Positions 54,927-63,149 of a stretch of 64,000 bases of DNA are shown in pieces. The stretch lies in the NCBI GenBank assembly GCA_963721725.1, contig CAVRLX010000032.1, positions 1 to 64,000 of the forward strand, read 5' to 3'. Position numbers and translations under genes: made by a program. The DNA is from RI-153 sp963721725 (lineage in GTDB: Bacteria; Chloroflexota; Anaerolineae; Caldilineales; Caldilineaceae). The notes beneath the pieces were generated by a model, which saw nothing but the letters and a program-made list of their open reading frames with translations, was not told where the DNA came from and searched no databases. Position 1 is the stretch's first letter. The number at the start of each line of letters is the position of its first letter.

Positions 54927-55667
54927 CTACTCCTGCACAGCCTGCCGCTCACCCGTCCACGCAAAGAAGCCCGTGCCCCCCAATGTGCGCTCGGCGAAGG
55001 CTTTGGCAACTTGAAAACGCCGCTCTGCGCTCAATTCCGTGTAAAACTGCTGCGCCAATTCGCCCAATGTTGGATCAAGGATAGCCAGCGCCGAAACCAT
55101 CTTTTTCTCCCTCGGCAAATGGCGATTGGCGGCCAGAAACGTATAATGGATCATCAAACGCATGGCATATTCCAACAAGCAAACCGCATCCGCTGGCGTG
55201 ACGGTTTCAACATCAAGGGCATCTTCCAGCATCGTGGCTGCTTCATAGCGATGAATCATTAACATGGTTTCGGATGCATTTGGCGGTAGGGCAAGTGTCT
55301 CCCGTGCCTCGGCCCGCAACGTTTCCACAATGTCATCGCTTGCCAGCACCGTAAAGCCGGTGGCGAGCATGTGCGCTGTGGACGGGCTTCCTTCGCCTCG
55401 TTCCTCGGTAAAATAGCGGCGGATCTGTTCCGGCGGGTTAACAAAGATCTCGGCGGGCACACCGTTGAACCACTGTTGCACCCGCTGTCGCCACGGCTGT
55501 GTGTGAATCACCTGAATGTCCAGATCGCTGCTGGCAACGCCTTCGCCACGTAGCACTGATCCACACGCCACTATCCCCGTCGGCGTATATTCGGCCAAAA
55601 TCCACGCCACCGCCTCTTCCAGCGCCGTAGCATAGGGTTCCGCCAACTCAGGCCAGTGAAGTATCAT
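54927..55667 (-). CDS. Nucleotidyltransferase domain protein
   Basis: This is a 246-residue protein with an N-terminal nucleotidyltransferase fold, VACGSVLRGEGVASSDLDIQV (GSxxRGxxxxxSDxDxxV), and a C-terminal helical region with ACLLEYAMRLMIHYTFLA. It resembles aminoglycoside/DNA-pol-beta-like nucleotidyltransferases and MNT-type antitoxins, so it might transfer AMP to a protein or small molecule. A ribosome-binding site (CCGGAG) precedes the ATG. It follows the methyltransferase by 12 bases in the same operon. Confidence 0.78.
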   Translation of the reverse strand: MILHWPELAEPYATALEEAVAWILAEYTPTGIVACGSVLRGEGVASSDLDIQVIHTQPWRQRVQQWFNGVPAEIFVNPPEQIRRYFTEERGEGSPSTAHMLATGFTVLASDDIVETLRAEARETLALPPNASETMLMIHRYEAATMLEDALDVETVTPADAVCLLEYAMRLMIHYTFLAANRHLPREKKMVSALAILDPTLGELAQQFYTELSAERRFQVAKAFAERTLGGTGFFAWTGERQAVQE

Positions 55668-55679
55668 CTCCGGGTCCCC

Positions 55680-56459
55680 TCACTCGTCAATCCCTCTACG
55701 TCCGCCAAAGATCGCCAGTTCAAACGCCTTGAAATAGCAGTCCACGTCTGTAAACCCGATCTGACGCAGCCAGTCACACTGCACCTGCACCGGCGAGAGA
55801 AGATTGGCGGCTTTGTCCTCTCGGTTGAGATAGGCGTCGGCAATCGCTTCACGGGGTTGGGAATCGTCACTGCCAAGCTGGCTGGCCCACAGTGCATCAA
55901 TGAAAAAATTGTCGTGGATCGACTCCACCCACGGCGAAGGCGACGCCACATGCTCCATGTTGACGAAAACGCCGCTGGGTGCAAGCAGATCGAAAATGTC
56001 GGCATAGATCTGCTGCTTTTTCACGTCTGGTTGATGATGGATCGAAAAGCCCGAAACGATGACGTCAAACGGGCCGCGCATGATCACCGCATCAAACCAC
56101 GACGGCTCGGCATAGTCCAGCGTGGTGAAATGGAGCGTTTGGCTATACTCCTTGAGATTACGCAACGCGGCGTTGATCATGGGCGTGGAAAAGTCCACCA
56201 ACACGCCCACTGCCTCTGGGTATTCGGTGAGAATCGACGCCGCCAAAATGCCGTCACCACAGCCCAGATCCATGAATTTTGTCACTGGCTGACCGCGTCC
56301 CTCAATCACGCGCATCATCACGTCAAGTTGGGCCTCGGCCAGCGGCACGCCCTTGCGCACCTGGCTCAAATAGGCCTCCACCAGGTCAGTCTTTTTCCAC
56401 ACCGCGGCATTGACGGGTGGGGCTTGTGCTTCCTGTTGAAGAATAGTCTCTTCTGTCAT
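55680..56459 (-). CDS. Class I SAM-dependent methyltransferase
   Basis: This is a 259-residue methyltransferase with KFMDLGCGDGILAASIL as the SAM-binding motif I, a VGVLVDFSTPMI second motif and FDVIVSGFSIHH as motif IV. The substrate is unknown. Small molecules, lipids or tRNA are typical for UbiE-like relatives. The start ATG overlaps the yjjX stop (ATGA), so it is cotranslated with that gene. The nucleotidyltransferase gene follows in the same operon. Confidence 0.85.
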   Translation of the reverse strand: MTEETILQQEAQAPPVNAAVWKKTDLVEAYLSQVRKGVPLAEAQLDVMMRVIEGRGQPVTKFMDLGCGDGILAASILTEYPEAVGVLVDFSTPMINAALRNLKEYSQTLHFTTLDYAEPSWFDAVIMRGPFDVIVSGFSIHHQPDVKKQQIYADIFDLLAPSGVFVNMEHVASPSPWVESIHDNFFIDALWASQLGSDDSQPREAIADAYLNREDKAANLLSPVQVQCDWLRQIGFTDVDCYFKAFELAIFGGRRGIDE

Positions 56460-56983
56460 GATTGATAATTTCCCGGCGCAATGAAGCGGGCCAGCGCGTA
56501 GACAATCGCCATTTCCAGCGCCTCGGTGCGGTGCACCAGCCCGCCGGTGAAGATCCCAATTGCGCCCAAGTTGTGTTTCACATTTTCCCGCCCGCTAAAG
56601 CGATCCATGGCTGGCCCCAATTCTGCGCCGTTGCGAATCTGCTCGGCGATGTGGAGGGGCAACTGCACACGTCCGCCCGCCCCGATCCCTATTGTACCAT
56701 GCCGGTCGATTACCGCAGCCCAGCCGCCCACAAACATGCCAAAGGGCGTATCCTGCACGCCGCCTTCCACGCCAATCCCAAAATCAGCCACGGTGATTGC
56801 CTGTGCTGCCGTGGCCCGGTTGATGGCTCCACGCACGGTTTCGTCGTCGCTCAGCGGCTGTTCGCGCACGCCAGAAGGCACGGCCACGGCGATGATGTCC
56901 ATCCCCGGCCAGACGCGACGGGCGGCGCGCTCGGCGGCGGCCACTTTGGCCGGGTTGGTCGAGCCAATCGCAACGGTGATCAC
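56456..56983 (-). CDS. yjjX: Inosine/xanthosine triphosphatase (YjjX-like)
   Basis: This is a 175-residue NTPase that removes non-canonical ITP and XTP from the nucleotide pool. IGSTNPAKVAAAE binds the nucleotide, LSDDETVRGAINRAT is the family segment, and GIGVEGGVQDTPFGMFVGGWA corresponds to the core beta sheet. It starts at GTG 56983, overlapping the stop of the upstream gene (GTGA); the longer frame from 57007 is not family sequence. A role in avoiding DNA damage fits the nucleotide-cleaning function. Confidence 0.85.
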   Translation of the reverse strand: MITVAIGSTNPAKVAAAERAARRVWPGMDIIAVAVPSGVREQPLSDDETVRGAINRATAAQAITVADFGIGVEGGVQDTPFGMFVGGWAAVIDRHGTIGIGAGGRVQLPLHIAEQIRNGAELGPAMDRFSGRENVKHNLGAIGIFTGGLVHRTEALEMAIVYALARFIAPGNYQS

Positions 56984-57606
56984 TGTAACTGCCGCACAGC
57001 TTTCCACAGTGGTTGCTGTGTAAAGTCATAGTACTTGGTGCAGGTCAGGCGCACCGGCTCGCCAGAAGGCACGCCTCCCGGTAGTTCGCCATTGTGAATC
57101 CGGATCGAATGGTAATAAAGCGGCGAAATGTGCTGTGCGGCCTGGGCGTGATAGCTGCCTTGCCCCCAGTGCTGCGGCCCCTGCATGGATTGGAAGATTA
57201 CCAGATTGCCCCAGTTGCCGTCGGGCAGTTCCAACGAGCTATAGCTAAGCAGCTCAGGATGATGGGTGAACTCTTGCAGCATCACCGCATCGGCAATGTG
57301 GGTCTGCGTGGTATCAGCATTGGGGCGACGTTGTCCAAAGAAGCCAACCACCACGCGCGTTGTGGCCGCGTGCAGACCCTCCCAATTGGAGACAACCACG
57401 CGGTGCGAGCGGCCATCGTTTTCTGGGAGATAGAATATATCCAGACGGTCGCTACGCAGCGTGGGCTGCTCCGTGTGTAAAAGATCGCGCAATTTCTGCG
57501 CCATGTGGTTCATGGCAGCTAAATCCTGCGCATTATACGACGGGCAGGTAAACGGACGATCCGGCAAGAGATCCGCGGCAGCCAGCAATACAGGTGTAAG
57601 CAACAT
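56980..57606 (-). CDS. Conserved hypothetical protein
   Basis: This 208-residue protein is not recognised. It contains YLPENDGRSHRVVVSNWEG, NWGNLVIFQSMQGPQHWGQG and YYHSIRIHNGELPGGVPSGE, with His, Trp and Tyr residues that may form a ligand-binding pocket, as in small beta-barrel lipid- or haem-binding proteins. This is speculative. A GGGGG site precedes the ATG. It overlaps yjjX (GTGA), so it shares an operon with nucleotide-cleaning and methyltransferase genes. No membrane or signal segment is convincing. Confidence 0.6.
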   Translation of the reverse strand: MLLTPVLLAAADLLPDRPFTCPSYNAQDLAAMNHMAQKLRDLLHTEQPTLRSDRLDIFYLPENDGRSHRVVVSNWEGLHAATTRVVVGFFGQRRPNADTTQTHIADAVMLQEFTHHPELLSYSSLELPDGNWGNLVIFQSMQGPQHWGQGSYHAQAAQHISPLYYHSIRIHNGELPGGVPSGEPVRLTCTKYYDFTQQPLWKAVRQLQ

Positions 57607-57704
57607 AGTCCCCCGGTTTCAAATCGCGTGGATAATTATGGATGGTAACTTTTGTCAACAGTGCGACGTGGGGGAACGTCGGCCGCTGACGCTATGAAGC
57701 GTGC

Positions 57705-57748
57705 CGTGATTTATGCTGCGTGTCATGTTTCACGCAGCACGAATCACG
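57705..57748. repeat. Word-repeat hairpin after leuD
   Basis: CGTGATTTATGCTGCGTG (57705-57722) pairs with CACGCAGCACGAATCACG (57731-57748) around an 8-base loop. The outer arm continues into CACGC words up to the leuD stop at 57762. Confidence 0.8.
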
Positions 57749-57761
57749 CAACACGCGTTCC

Positions 57762-58352
57762 TCAATAAGCCGGTTCCGCCTCAAAGCGGCTAATCTGCTC
57801 GTCCTTGTCCAGCAAATAGCCCATGTCGTCTACCCCGCGCAGCAGACACATCTTGCGGAAGGGATCGATGGTGAAGTCCATTTGCTGGCCGTCGGGCAGG
57901 GTGACGCGCTGGTTTTCCAGGTCAATGTGAACGGTGGTCTCCGGCGCTTCTTCCACCAGATCCCAGAGCATGTTGACCGTCTCTTCGGGCAGGGTAATGG
58001 GCAGTAGCCCGTTTTTGAGGCTGTTGTTGTAGAAGATGTCGGCGAAGCCCGGCGCAATCACCGAGCGGAAGCCATATTCGGTCAGCGCCCACACGGCGTG
58101 TTCTCGGCTGGAGCCGCTGCCAAAGTTGCGCCCGGCGATCAGCACCTCGGCCCCTTTGAACTGCGGCTTGTTGATCACAAAATCCGGGTTGGGCGAGCCG
58201 TCGGCGTTGTAGCGCCACGCCGAAAAGAGCCCGTCGCCCATGCCCTCTTTGGTGACCGCGGTCAAATATTTGGCCGGGATCACCTGGTCGGTGTCCACAT
58301 TTTCGGCGCGCATGGGCACAGCCGTGGCGGAGAGTTTGGTAAAAGGTTGCAT
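57762..58352 (-). CDS. leuD: 3-isopropylmalate dehydratase small subunit
   Basis: LeuD forms the small subunit with LeuC and isomerises 2- to 3-isopropylmalate, or citramalate to beta-methylmalate in the CimA route. NVDTDQVIPAKYL and GRNFGSGSSREHAVWALTEY are the diagnostic swivel-domain motifs. The start at 58352 (MQPFTKLSATAV) is preceded by AGGAA, and a TTG eight codons earlier is an alternative. Its partner leuC is about 2.5 kb away because an ISL3 element and small genes lie in between. Confidence 0.92.
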   Translation of the reverse strand: MQPFTKLSATAVPMRAENVDTDQVIPAKYLTAVTKEGMGDGLFSAWRYNADGSPNPDFVINKPQFKGAEVLIAGRNFGSGSSREHAVWALTEYGFRSVIAPGFADIFYNNSLKNGLLPITLPEETVNMLWDLVEEAPETTVHIDLENQRVTLPDGQQMDFTIDPFRKMCLLRGVDDMGYLLDKDEQISRFEAEPAY

Positions 58353-58784
58353 AGGGTTTGTTTCCTGTTTCTCCAAAATAGTTGTAGCTGTTAATCCTGA
58401 ATTTCCAACATCTGTGTAGGACCGTCTAATAAGACGCGTAATTTGTTGAGAACATTCCGTCCCGCAATTTGAACGGGCAACTAATGACTACATTCTCAAT
58501 TATCGCTTCCATCTTCATTTCCACGATAAAGCTCAGACCGCCACCTGTTTGCGTTCCCAATCGTTATCTGCCGGCTGAGCCGATCCCATATCGCTCACAA
58601 AAGAATCTGACACATTCCGGCGCGAGGTCGATAGCCTGCTCATCATATGCCCCTGTTTCAGGATTCAACCAGACGAGTGCATAGTCCCCCTCAACCAGAC
58701 GAAACCGTTCTTGTCTCTTGAGTGCTTCAAAGACGCCGCCAGGGTTTTCTTCTACAAACAAAGGGTAGAAATCCAGTTCATAGA

Positions 58785-60137
58785 GGTTCTATAGGATCTC
58801 AGGGGGTTGACAAGAAGAAGTCTCTTCTACCGAAAGTATCGAGCCAGATGTGCTGGAATATGGTTGTCGTAGAACTGATACCATAGCAACGGCGCTTGAT
58901 GGTTTTGAGTTTGTTGTTGAGACCTTCTGCAAAGCCGCTAGAGACCCGTTGGTTGAAATAGTTAAGAATTAGGTCCAGTATCGGTTTAGGGTCTTGATGA
59001 ATCTGTCGAAACAGGTGACCGAACTAGCATGGACCTTCTGTAGACCAGGCCTGAAGCGCTTTTTCCGCCTGTGGACGGCGATCCACGCGGTTGAAGATGG
59101 CTGTGAGTTCTTGCCGAAAGGTATAGGCCTGATGGAGGCAAGGCGTCAGTTGGAAAAGCTGGCGGAGTCGAAGTCGCTCAGCCGGTGAGAGGGAATCATG
59201 GTCTTTGCGTAAAATCCAGAGCATGCCATGAGAGATCTCTTTGTAATCGCTCTCGTCCAACTCTTTCTTGAGCCGCTTGCACTCCTGTTTGCGCAAGGTG
59301 TCAAACGAGTCACGATAGTTACAGGCAACATGGAAACGGCTCGACAATCTCAGCGGCGACATCCGCTTTTTCTTCGACAAACTCTGCGGCAGACTCAAGA
59401 TAGCCATCCCACATATCCGTGGTGAACGCCGTGATGGTCTGGCGCAACGCCGGGCGGAATCTGGTCAAGAAACGCCTTCACTGTCGTTTTTTTCGATCGG
59501 CAAGCACGGCCAGCACCTGGGTTTGTCCATCGTTGTGACGAGAGGTGATGATGGCCGCATAGTTCTTGCGTCCCTTGGTCAGGGCGATCTCATCAATCCC
59601 TATCGTGCCCAGCTCGTCAATGCGTGACCAGTCTATCTGGGTATCCACCTGACGTCCGATAGCACCGAGCACGGCATCATAGCCGATGGCCTCTCGCAGG
59701 CTGACGTCGGCTACCGTGGAATTGACCAACTGTTTCATCAACCATTCGTCGTACGCTTTCGTGTGGGGACTGCGCTCTTCATACCAAGCAACCTTCTGGG
59801 TGGTTGTCGGCCAACTCTCACACGAGCGACATTGACCCCGTCGGGGCCGAAATTTGATGAACGTTCGCATCGCCAGAACCGGCAGATGACGGAGCAACCG
59901 TTCCTGTCCATGACCATATGTACATGAAATCTCCTGATGGCACAGGCCACACTTCGTTGTCTTCGCCGTGCTTTTAACTTCGACGATGAGCCGACCATCT
60001 TTTGTGATTTCAGTTGACACAACCTCAACATCCGGTATATCTAGGGGTTCTTCAGCTCCGCTGTCATACAATTGCTCCTCTCTTGACACTCCATAGAGCT
60101 AAAATTCTATGTCAACCCCCTGTATTCCCAAAGAACC
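58785..60137 (-). mobile_element. ISL3-family insertion sequence
   Basis: The element is 1353 bases, with ends beginning GGTTCT on both sides and inverted repeats sharing CAGGGGGTTGACA. It is flanked by the 8-bp duplication TTCATAGA (58777-58784 and 60138-60145), the target-site length of ISL3. It encodes a single transposase with frame breaks. It interrupts a DUF2442-like gene. Confidence 0.92.
58798..60089 (-). pseudogene. ISL3-family transposase with frame breaks
   Basis: The N-terminal zinc-finger-like part (CGLCHQEIS, then FRPRRGQCRSCESW) and the DDE start (IDWSRIDELGTIGIDEIALT, with Asp) lie in one frame up to RKKRQ near 59478. After a break the middle part (GMLWILRKDHDSLSPAERLR) runs in another frame. 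The C-terminal hallmark FAEGLNNKLKTIKRRCYGI, with the last catalytic Glu, lies in a third. The stop is at the inner edge of the left inverted repeat. Several breaks make the enzyme inactive as read. Confidence 0.8.
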
Positions 60138-60328
60138 TTCATAGATTGATACATCCAGATCTTCCTCAAACCAAAGCCGCAGAACATAGTCGCGCACATA
60201 TTCGGCTTTGAGTAATCCTTTTTCTTGGGACTTATGCCAGTTACGCTCGTCCACTGCAAGCTGCTTCCATTCCTGCCATGCATTCATCGACTCACCCGAC
60301 GATTGTCACAAGAAACCACTTCTGCCTT

Positions 60329-60593
60329 TCAAAGGTTATCCTCATACAGATCGGCAATTGGAAAGAACAGAGATCATAGTCGTTCCACTGCAAATCTCCA
60401 TTTTCGACTGAAAATTCTTGGAAACATCTCAGGATTGAGGAACTTGCGGATCAATGGATTCAATGAATTTTGTAGAAACGGTTCAAAATCCACAATTCGC
60501 TCCGCCCCATCGCTAAATCTGATATGTCAATTTATATGCATCAACATAGTGTGCTTCTATCACCTCGATCACAGCATCGTCAGGTAATGTCAG
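60329..60593 (-). pseudogene. DUF2442-like small protein gene with frame breaks
   Basis: The start (a CTG overlapping the DUF4160 stop) leads to EVIEAHYVDAYKL. After a break, HIRFSDGAERIVDFEPFLQN and LIRKFLNPEMF follow, then EFSVENGDLQWNDYDLC and FPIADLYEDNL. This fits DUF2442 in length and pattern. The gene order DUF4160-DUF2442 is a common pair of probable TA type. At least three single-base breaks are seen. Confidence 0.6.
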
Positions 60594-60894
60594 CGAACTC
60601 TGCGTGTGATCTGTTCGGATCGTACCGGTTTGTGAAGGACGAAGTAATCGATCCATTTCTGTACTATCTCCTCAGCCCGTTGCTCGATGAGCAGTTCAAA
60701 ATCTTTTAACTGAGCAGGGGGAAGCGGTCGTTTGCCACGCACCGTGCTATAGCGATCTCCGTAACCTGCCCCTCTTCAATCAGAAATTCTGCTTTACTCT
60801 CATATCCCTGGTACTTGCCGTGAACGTGAACAGGCTCATGTTCATTCGAGTAAAAGAGGATAAGCAGGCCAAAGTACTCGTAAAGCTTGGGCAT
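60590..60894 (-). pseudogene. DUF4160-like small protein gene (one frame break)
   Basis: From the ATG at 60894, GLLILFYSNEHEPVHVHGKY matches the DUF4160 signature (FFYSNEHEPPHVHV). The frame is lost after DRFPLLS, and one base change gives AQLKDFELLIEQRAEEIVQK and WIDYFVLHKP. DUF4160 usually pairs with a DUF2442 gene directly downstream, as here. It starts four bases before the leuC stop (60899), on the same strand. Confidence 0.7.
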
Positions 60895-60898
60895 ACCA

Positions 60899-62321
60899 TT
60901 ACGCCGTCACCGGCTCGCGCATCTCCTCGCGGACGTCCACCACGCGCCCGTTAATCGCCGCCGCCGCCGCCATAATCGGACTCATCAACAGCGAGCGCGA
61001 TCCCGGCCCCTGCCGCCCGCGGAAGTTGCGGTTGCTGGTGCTGGCCACATATTTGCCCGCGCCGGCCTTGTCGTCGTTCATGGCTAGACACATGCTGCAC
61101 CCCGCCCCGCGCCACTCAAAGCCCGCCTCGCTGAAGATGCGATCCAGCCCTTCGGCCTCGGCCTGGGATTTCACGGCTTTGGACCCCGGCACCACTAGCG
61201 CCTGCACGTTATCGGCCACACGCCGCCCCTTCACAATCTGGGCGGCCTCGCGCAGATCCTCAATGCGGCTGTTGGTGCAAGAGCCAATAAAGACAATGTC
61301 AATGGGTTGGCCTTCTATCTTTTGTCCCTCGTGCAGGCCCATGTATTCCAGCGCGCTGAGCAGGCTGCGCCGTTCGCCGGGATCGGCCAACTCCTCGGTG
61401 CGGGGGATGCGCCCTGTGACGGGAATGCCTTGACCGGGGTTCGTGCCATAGGTAACCATGGGGGCCAGCTCGCTGGCATCGAGGAAGAGTTCACGGTCAA
61501 AGGTGGCATCGGCGTCGCTGTAAAGCGTCTGCCAATAGGCCACCGCCCGATCCCACGTTTCACCCTGCGGCGCGTAGGGGCGACCTTTGATGTAGTCAAA
61601 GGTGGTCTGATCCGGCGCGATCATGCCTGCGCGTGCGCCGCCTTCAATGCTCATGTTACAGATGGTCATGCGGTTTGCCATGCTCAATCTGCCGATGGCG
61701 CTGCCGCGATATTCAAAGACATAGCCAGCGCCGCCGCCCGCGCCGTTCTTGGCGATGATGGCGAGGATAATATCCTTCGCCGTGACACCAAAGCCCAATT
61801 CACCATCCACGGTAATGGCGAAGGTCTTGGGCCGGGTCTGCATCAAACATTGCGTCGCCAACACATGGCCGACCTCGCTGGTGCCAATGCCAAAGGCCAG
61901 CGCGCCGAAACGCGCCGTGAGTGCTGGTGTGGCTGTCGCCGCACACAATCGTCATGCCCGGCTGGGTGATGCCCATCTCCGGCCCCACCACATGCACAAT
62001 ACCCTGCACGTCGCCCTCAATATCAAAAAGGGTGACGCCGAAATCTGCACAGTTCTGGCGCAGTGTGCGCACCTGGGTCGCTGCATCCGTCGGCCACAGG
62101 TCAATGGTAATGCCTTGCCGTGTGGGGATGGCGTGATCCATCGTCGCAAAGGTCTTGTCGGGACGGCGCACGGGCAGCCCGCGCTCGTGCAGTTCCGCAA
62201 AGGCCTGGGGCGACGTCACCTCATGCACCAAATGGGCGTCAATATACAACACTGCCGGCGCGCCCGGATCCTCCGCCACGATGTGGGTGTCCCATACTTT
62301 TTCAAAAAGGGTCTTAGTCAC
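60899..62321 (-). CDS. leuC: 3-isopropylmalate dehydratase large subunit (one-base frame break)
   Basis: LeuC binds the [4Fe-4S] cluster and forms the aconitase-type active site with LeuD. Motifs DSHTSTHGA, TDGELGFGVTAKD-like VDGELGFG, GSCTNSRIEDL and CSMCLAMNDD with cluster Cys are present. The frame is lost after STHGAF; removing one T near 61908 gives FGALAFGIGTSEVGHVLATQ. The start is a GTG at 62321 with AAGGAG seven bases upstream, and it overlaps the stop of the DUF5615 gene (GTGA). The product works on leucine and probably also on citramalate intermediates. Confidence 0.9.
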
Positions 62322-62675
62322 AATCTAACTCCTTCATTCAAATGTGATTCAACGTGATTCGCCATGTCTTCTGGCGTATAGATAGCACATAAAAGATCGA
62401 GCACCTTTACCCAATCACCAATACCATGTTCTTCTTGGATGCCAAAGACAATTCCAGCATGAACTTGTCCCAAAGCAGCCAGAACGAGAAAATTCTGTAT
62501 CAGACGTCACAAGGACGCGACCAAGCCGCATAGCACGCTCAAGATGATTCTCATCAGAATCGCCCGCCACACCAAGATCATGGACCGTCACAATATCCAC
62601 GCCACGCCGCCGCAACTGATCAGCGATTCTTGGTGAGAGATTCTCATCCAAATAGAGACGAATGGCGGCTGCCAA
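62318..62675 (-). CDS. DUF5615 PIN-like toxin-type protein (one-base frame break)
   Basis: This is a PIN-like protein: RLYLDENLSPRIADQLRRRG, VHDLGVAGDSDENHL and LVTSDTEF give the acidic site. After that one extra T shifts the frame, and removing it leads to LVLAALGQVHAGIVFGIQEE, a C-terminal DWVKVLDLLCAIY and the stop at 62318. Length would be 118 residues. It pairs with the DUF433 gene just upstream (32-base overlap), a common TA-type module. The stop overlaps the leuC start. Confidence 0.78.
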
Positions 62676-62952
62676 CTCGCTTCTCCTTCATTTCTTCAGC
62701 CAGACGGCGGCGATCTTCAATACTCTGGTCGATCTCAACTTTGTGATCGTAGTAGAACGCCAATGCAGCATAGACTTGCGGCAATGTCAGGCGGAAGTGG
62801 TCGGCGATTTCCTCTGCATTCATCATCCAGAAAATTTTTGCCACTGCAATGTCTGCCACCGTGATCGTCGTGCCCACGATGAAGGGTCGCCCGTTGCGAA
62901 CCTGTGGGTTGGTTGCAATCTGATCAATGGCATGGACTACGTTTGTGGTCAT
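62644..62952 (-). CDS. DUF433 antitoxin-type protein
   Basis: This is a 102-residue protein with the DUF433 pattern: PQVRNGRPFIVGTTITVADI, AEEIADHFRLTLPQVYAAL and a C-terminal basic tail that overlaps the next gene. DUF433 proteins usually precede DUF5615 genes and are thought to be DNA-binding antitoxins. The helix-turn-helix-like LTLPQVYAALAFYYDH supports this. The start ATG overlaps the end of a small decayed frame upstream. Confidence 0.8.
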   Translation of the reverse strand: MTTNVVHAIDQIATNPQVRNGRPFIVGTTITVADIAVAKIFWMMNAEEIADHFRLTLPQVYAALAFYYDHKVEIDQSIEDRRRLAEEMKEKRVGSRHSSLFG

Positions 62953-63060
62953 CGATTTTGTCCTCTGATTTCTCGCTGCGCTTGGTATTCATAAATCTCG
63001 GCGACAAATTCTTCTAACGGCTAATCTTCAATAGCGGCTCTATGTTCTTCTGTGTAGTTC
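62949..63060 (-). other. Small decayed coding remnant
   Basis: The frame reads NYTEEHRAAIED, a stop, then PLEEFVAEIYEYQAQREIRG and ends overlapping the DUF433 start (ATGA). The stop replaces what would be a Trp or Gln codon, so it may be a decayed antitoxin-like gene. No known family could be assigned. Confidence 0.4.
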
Positions 63061-63149
63061 CCAAATCCCGCGGTGAATTGATTCAAAAAATGGCGACACG
63101 ACTGCCATTGGTAGATCAGTCAAGCTTTTGGCGCGGTTTCCTTCACGCC

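Larger units (their letters stand above)
58564..60287 (-). pseudogene. DUF2442-like gene interrupted by an ISL3 insertion
   Basis: The 5' part (from ATG 60287: MNAWQEWKQLAVDER to LRLWFEEDLDVSIYE) is separated by the IS from the 3' part (LDFYPLFVEENPGGVFEALK to the stop at 58564). Removing the IS and one 8-bp target duplication (TTCATAGA) joins both parts in frame, giving about 115 residues. The joined text fits DUF2442-type small proteins, which typically pair with DUF4160. The gene is dead while the IS is present. Confidence 0.8.
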
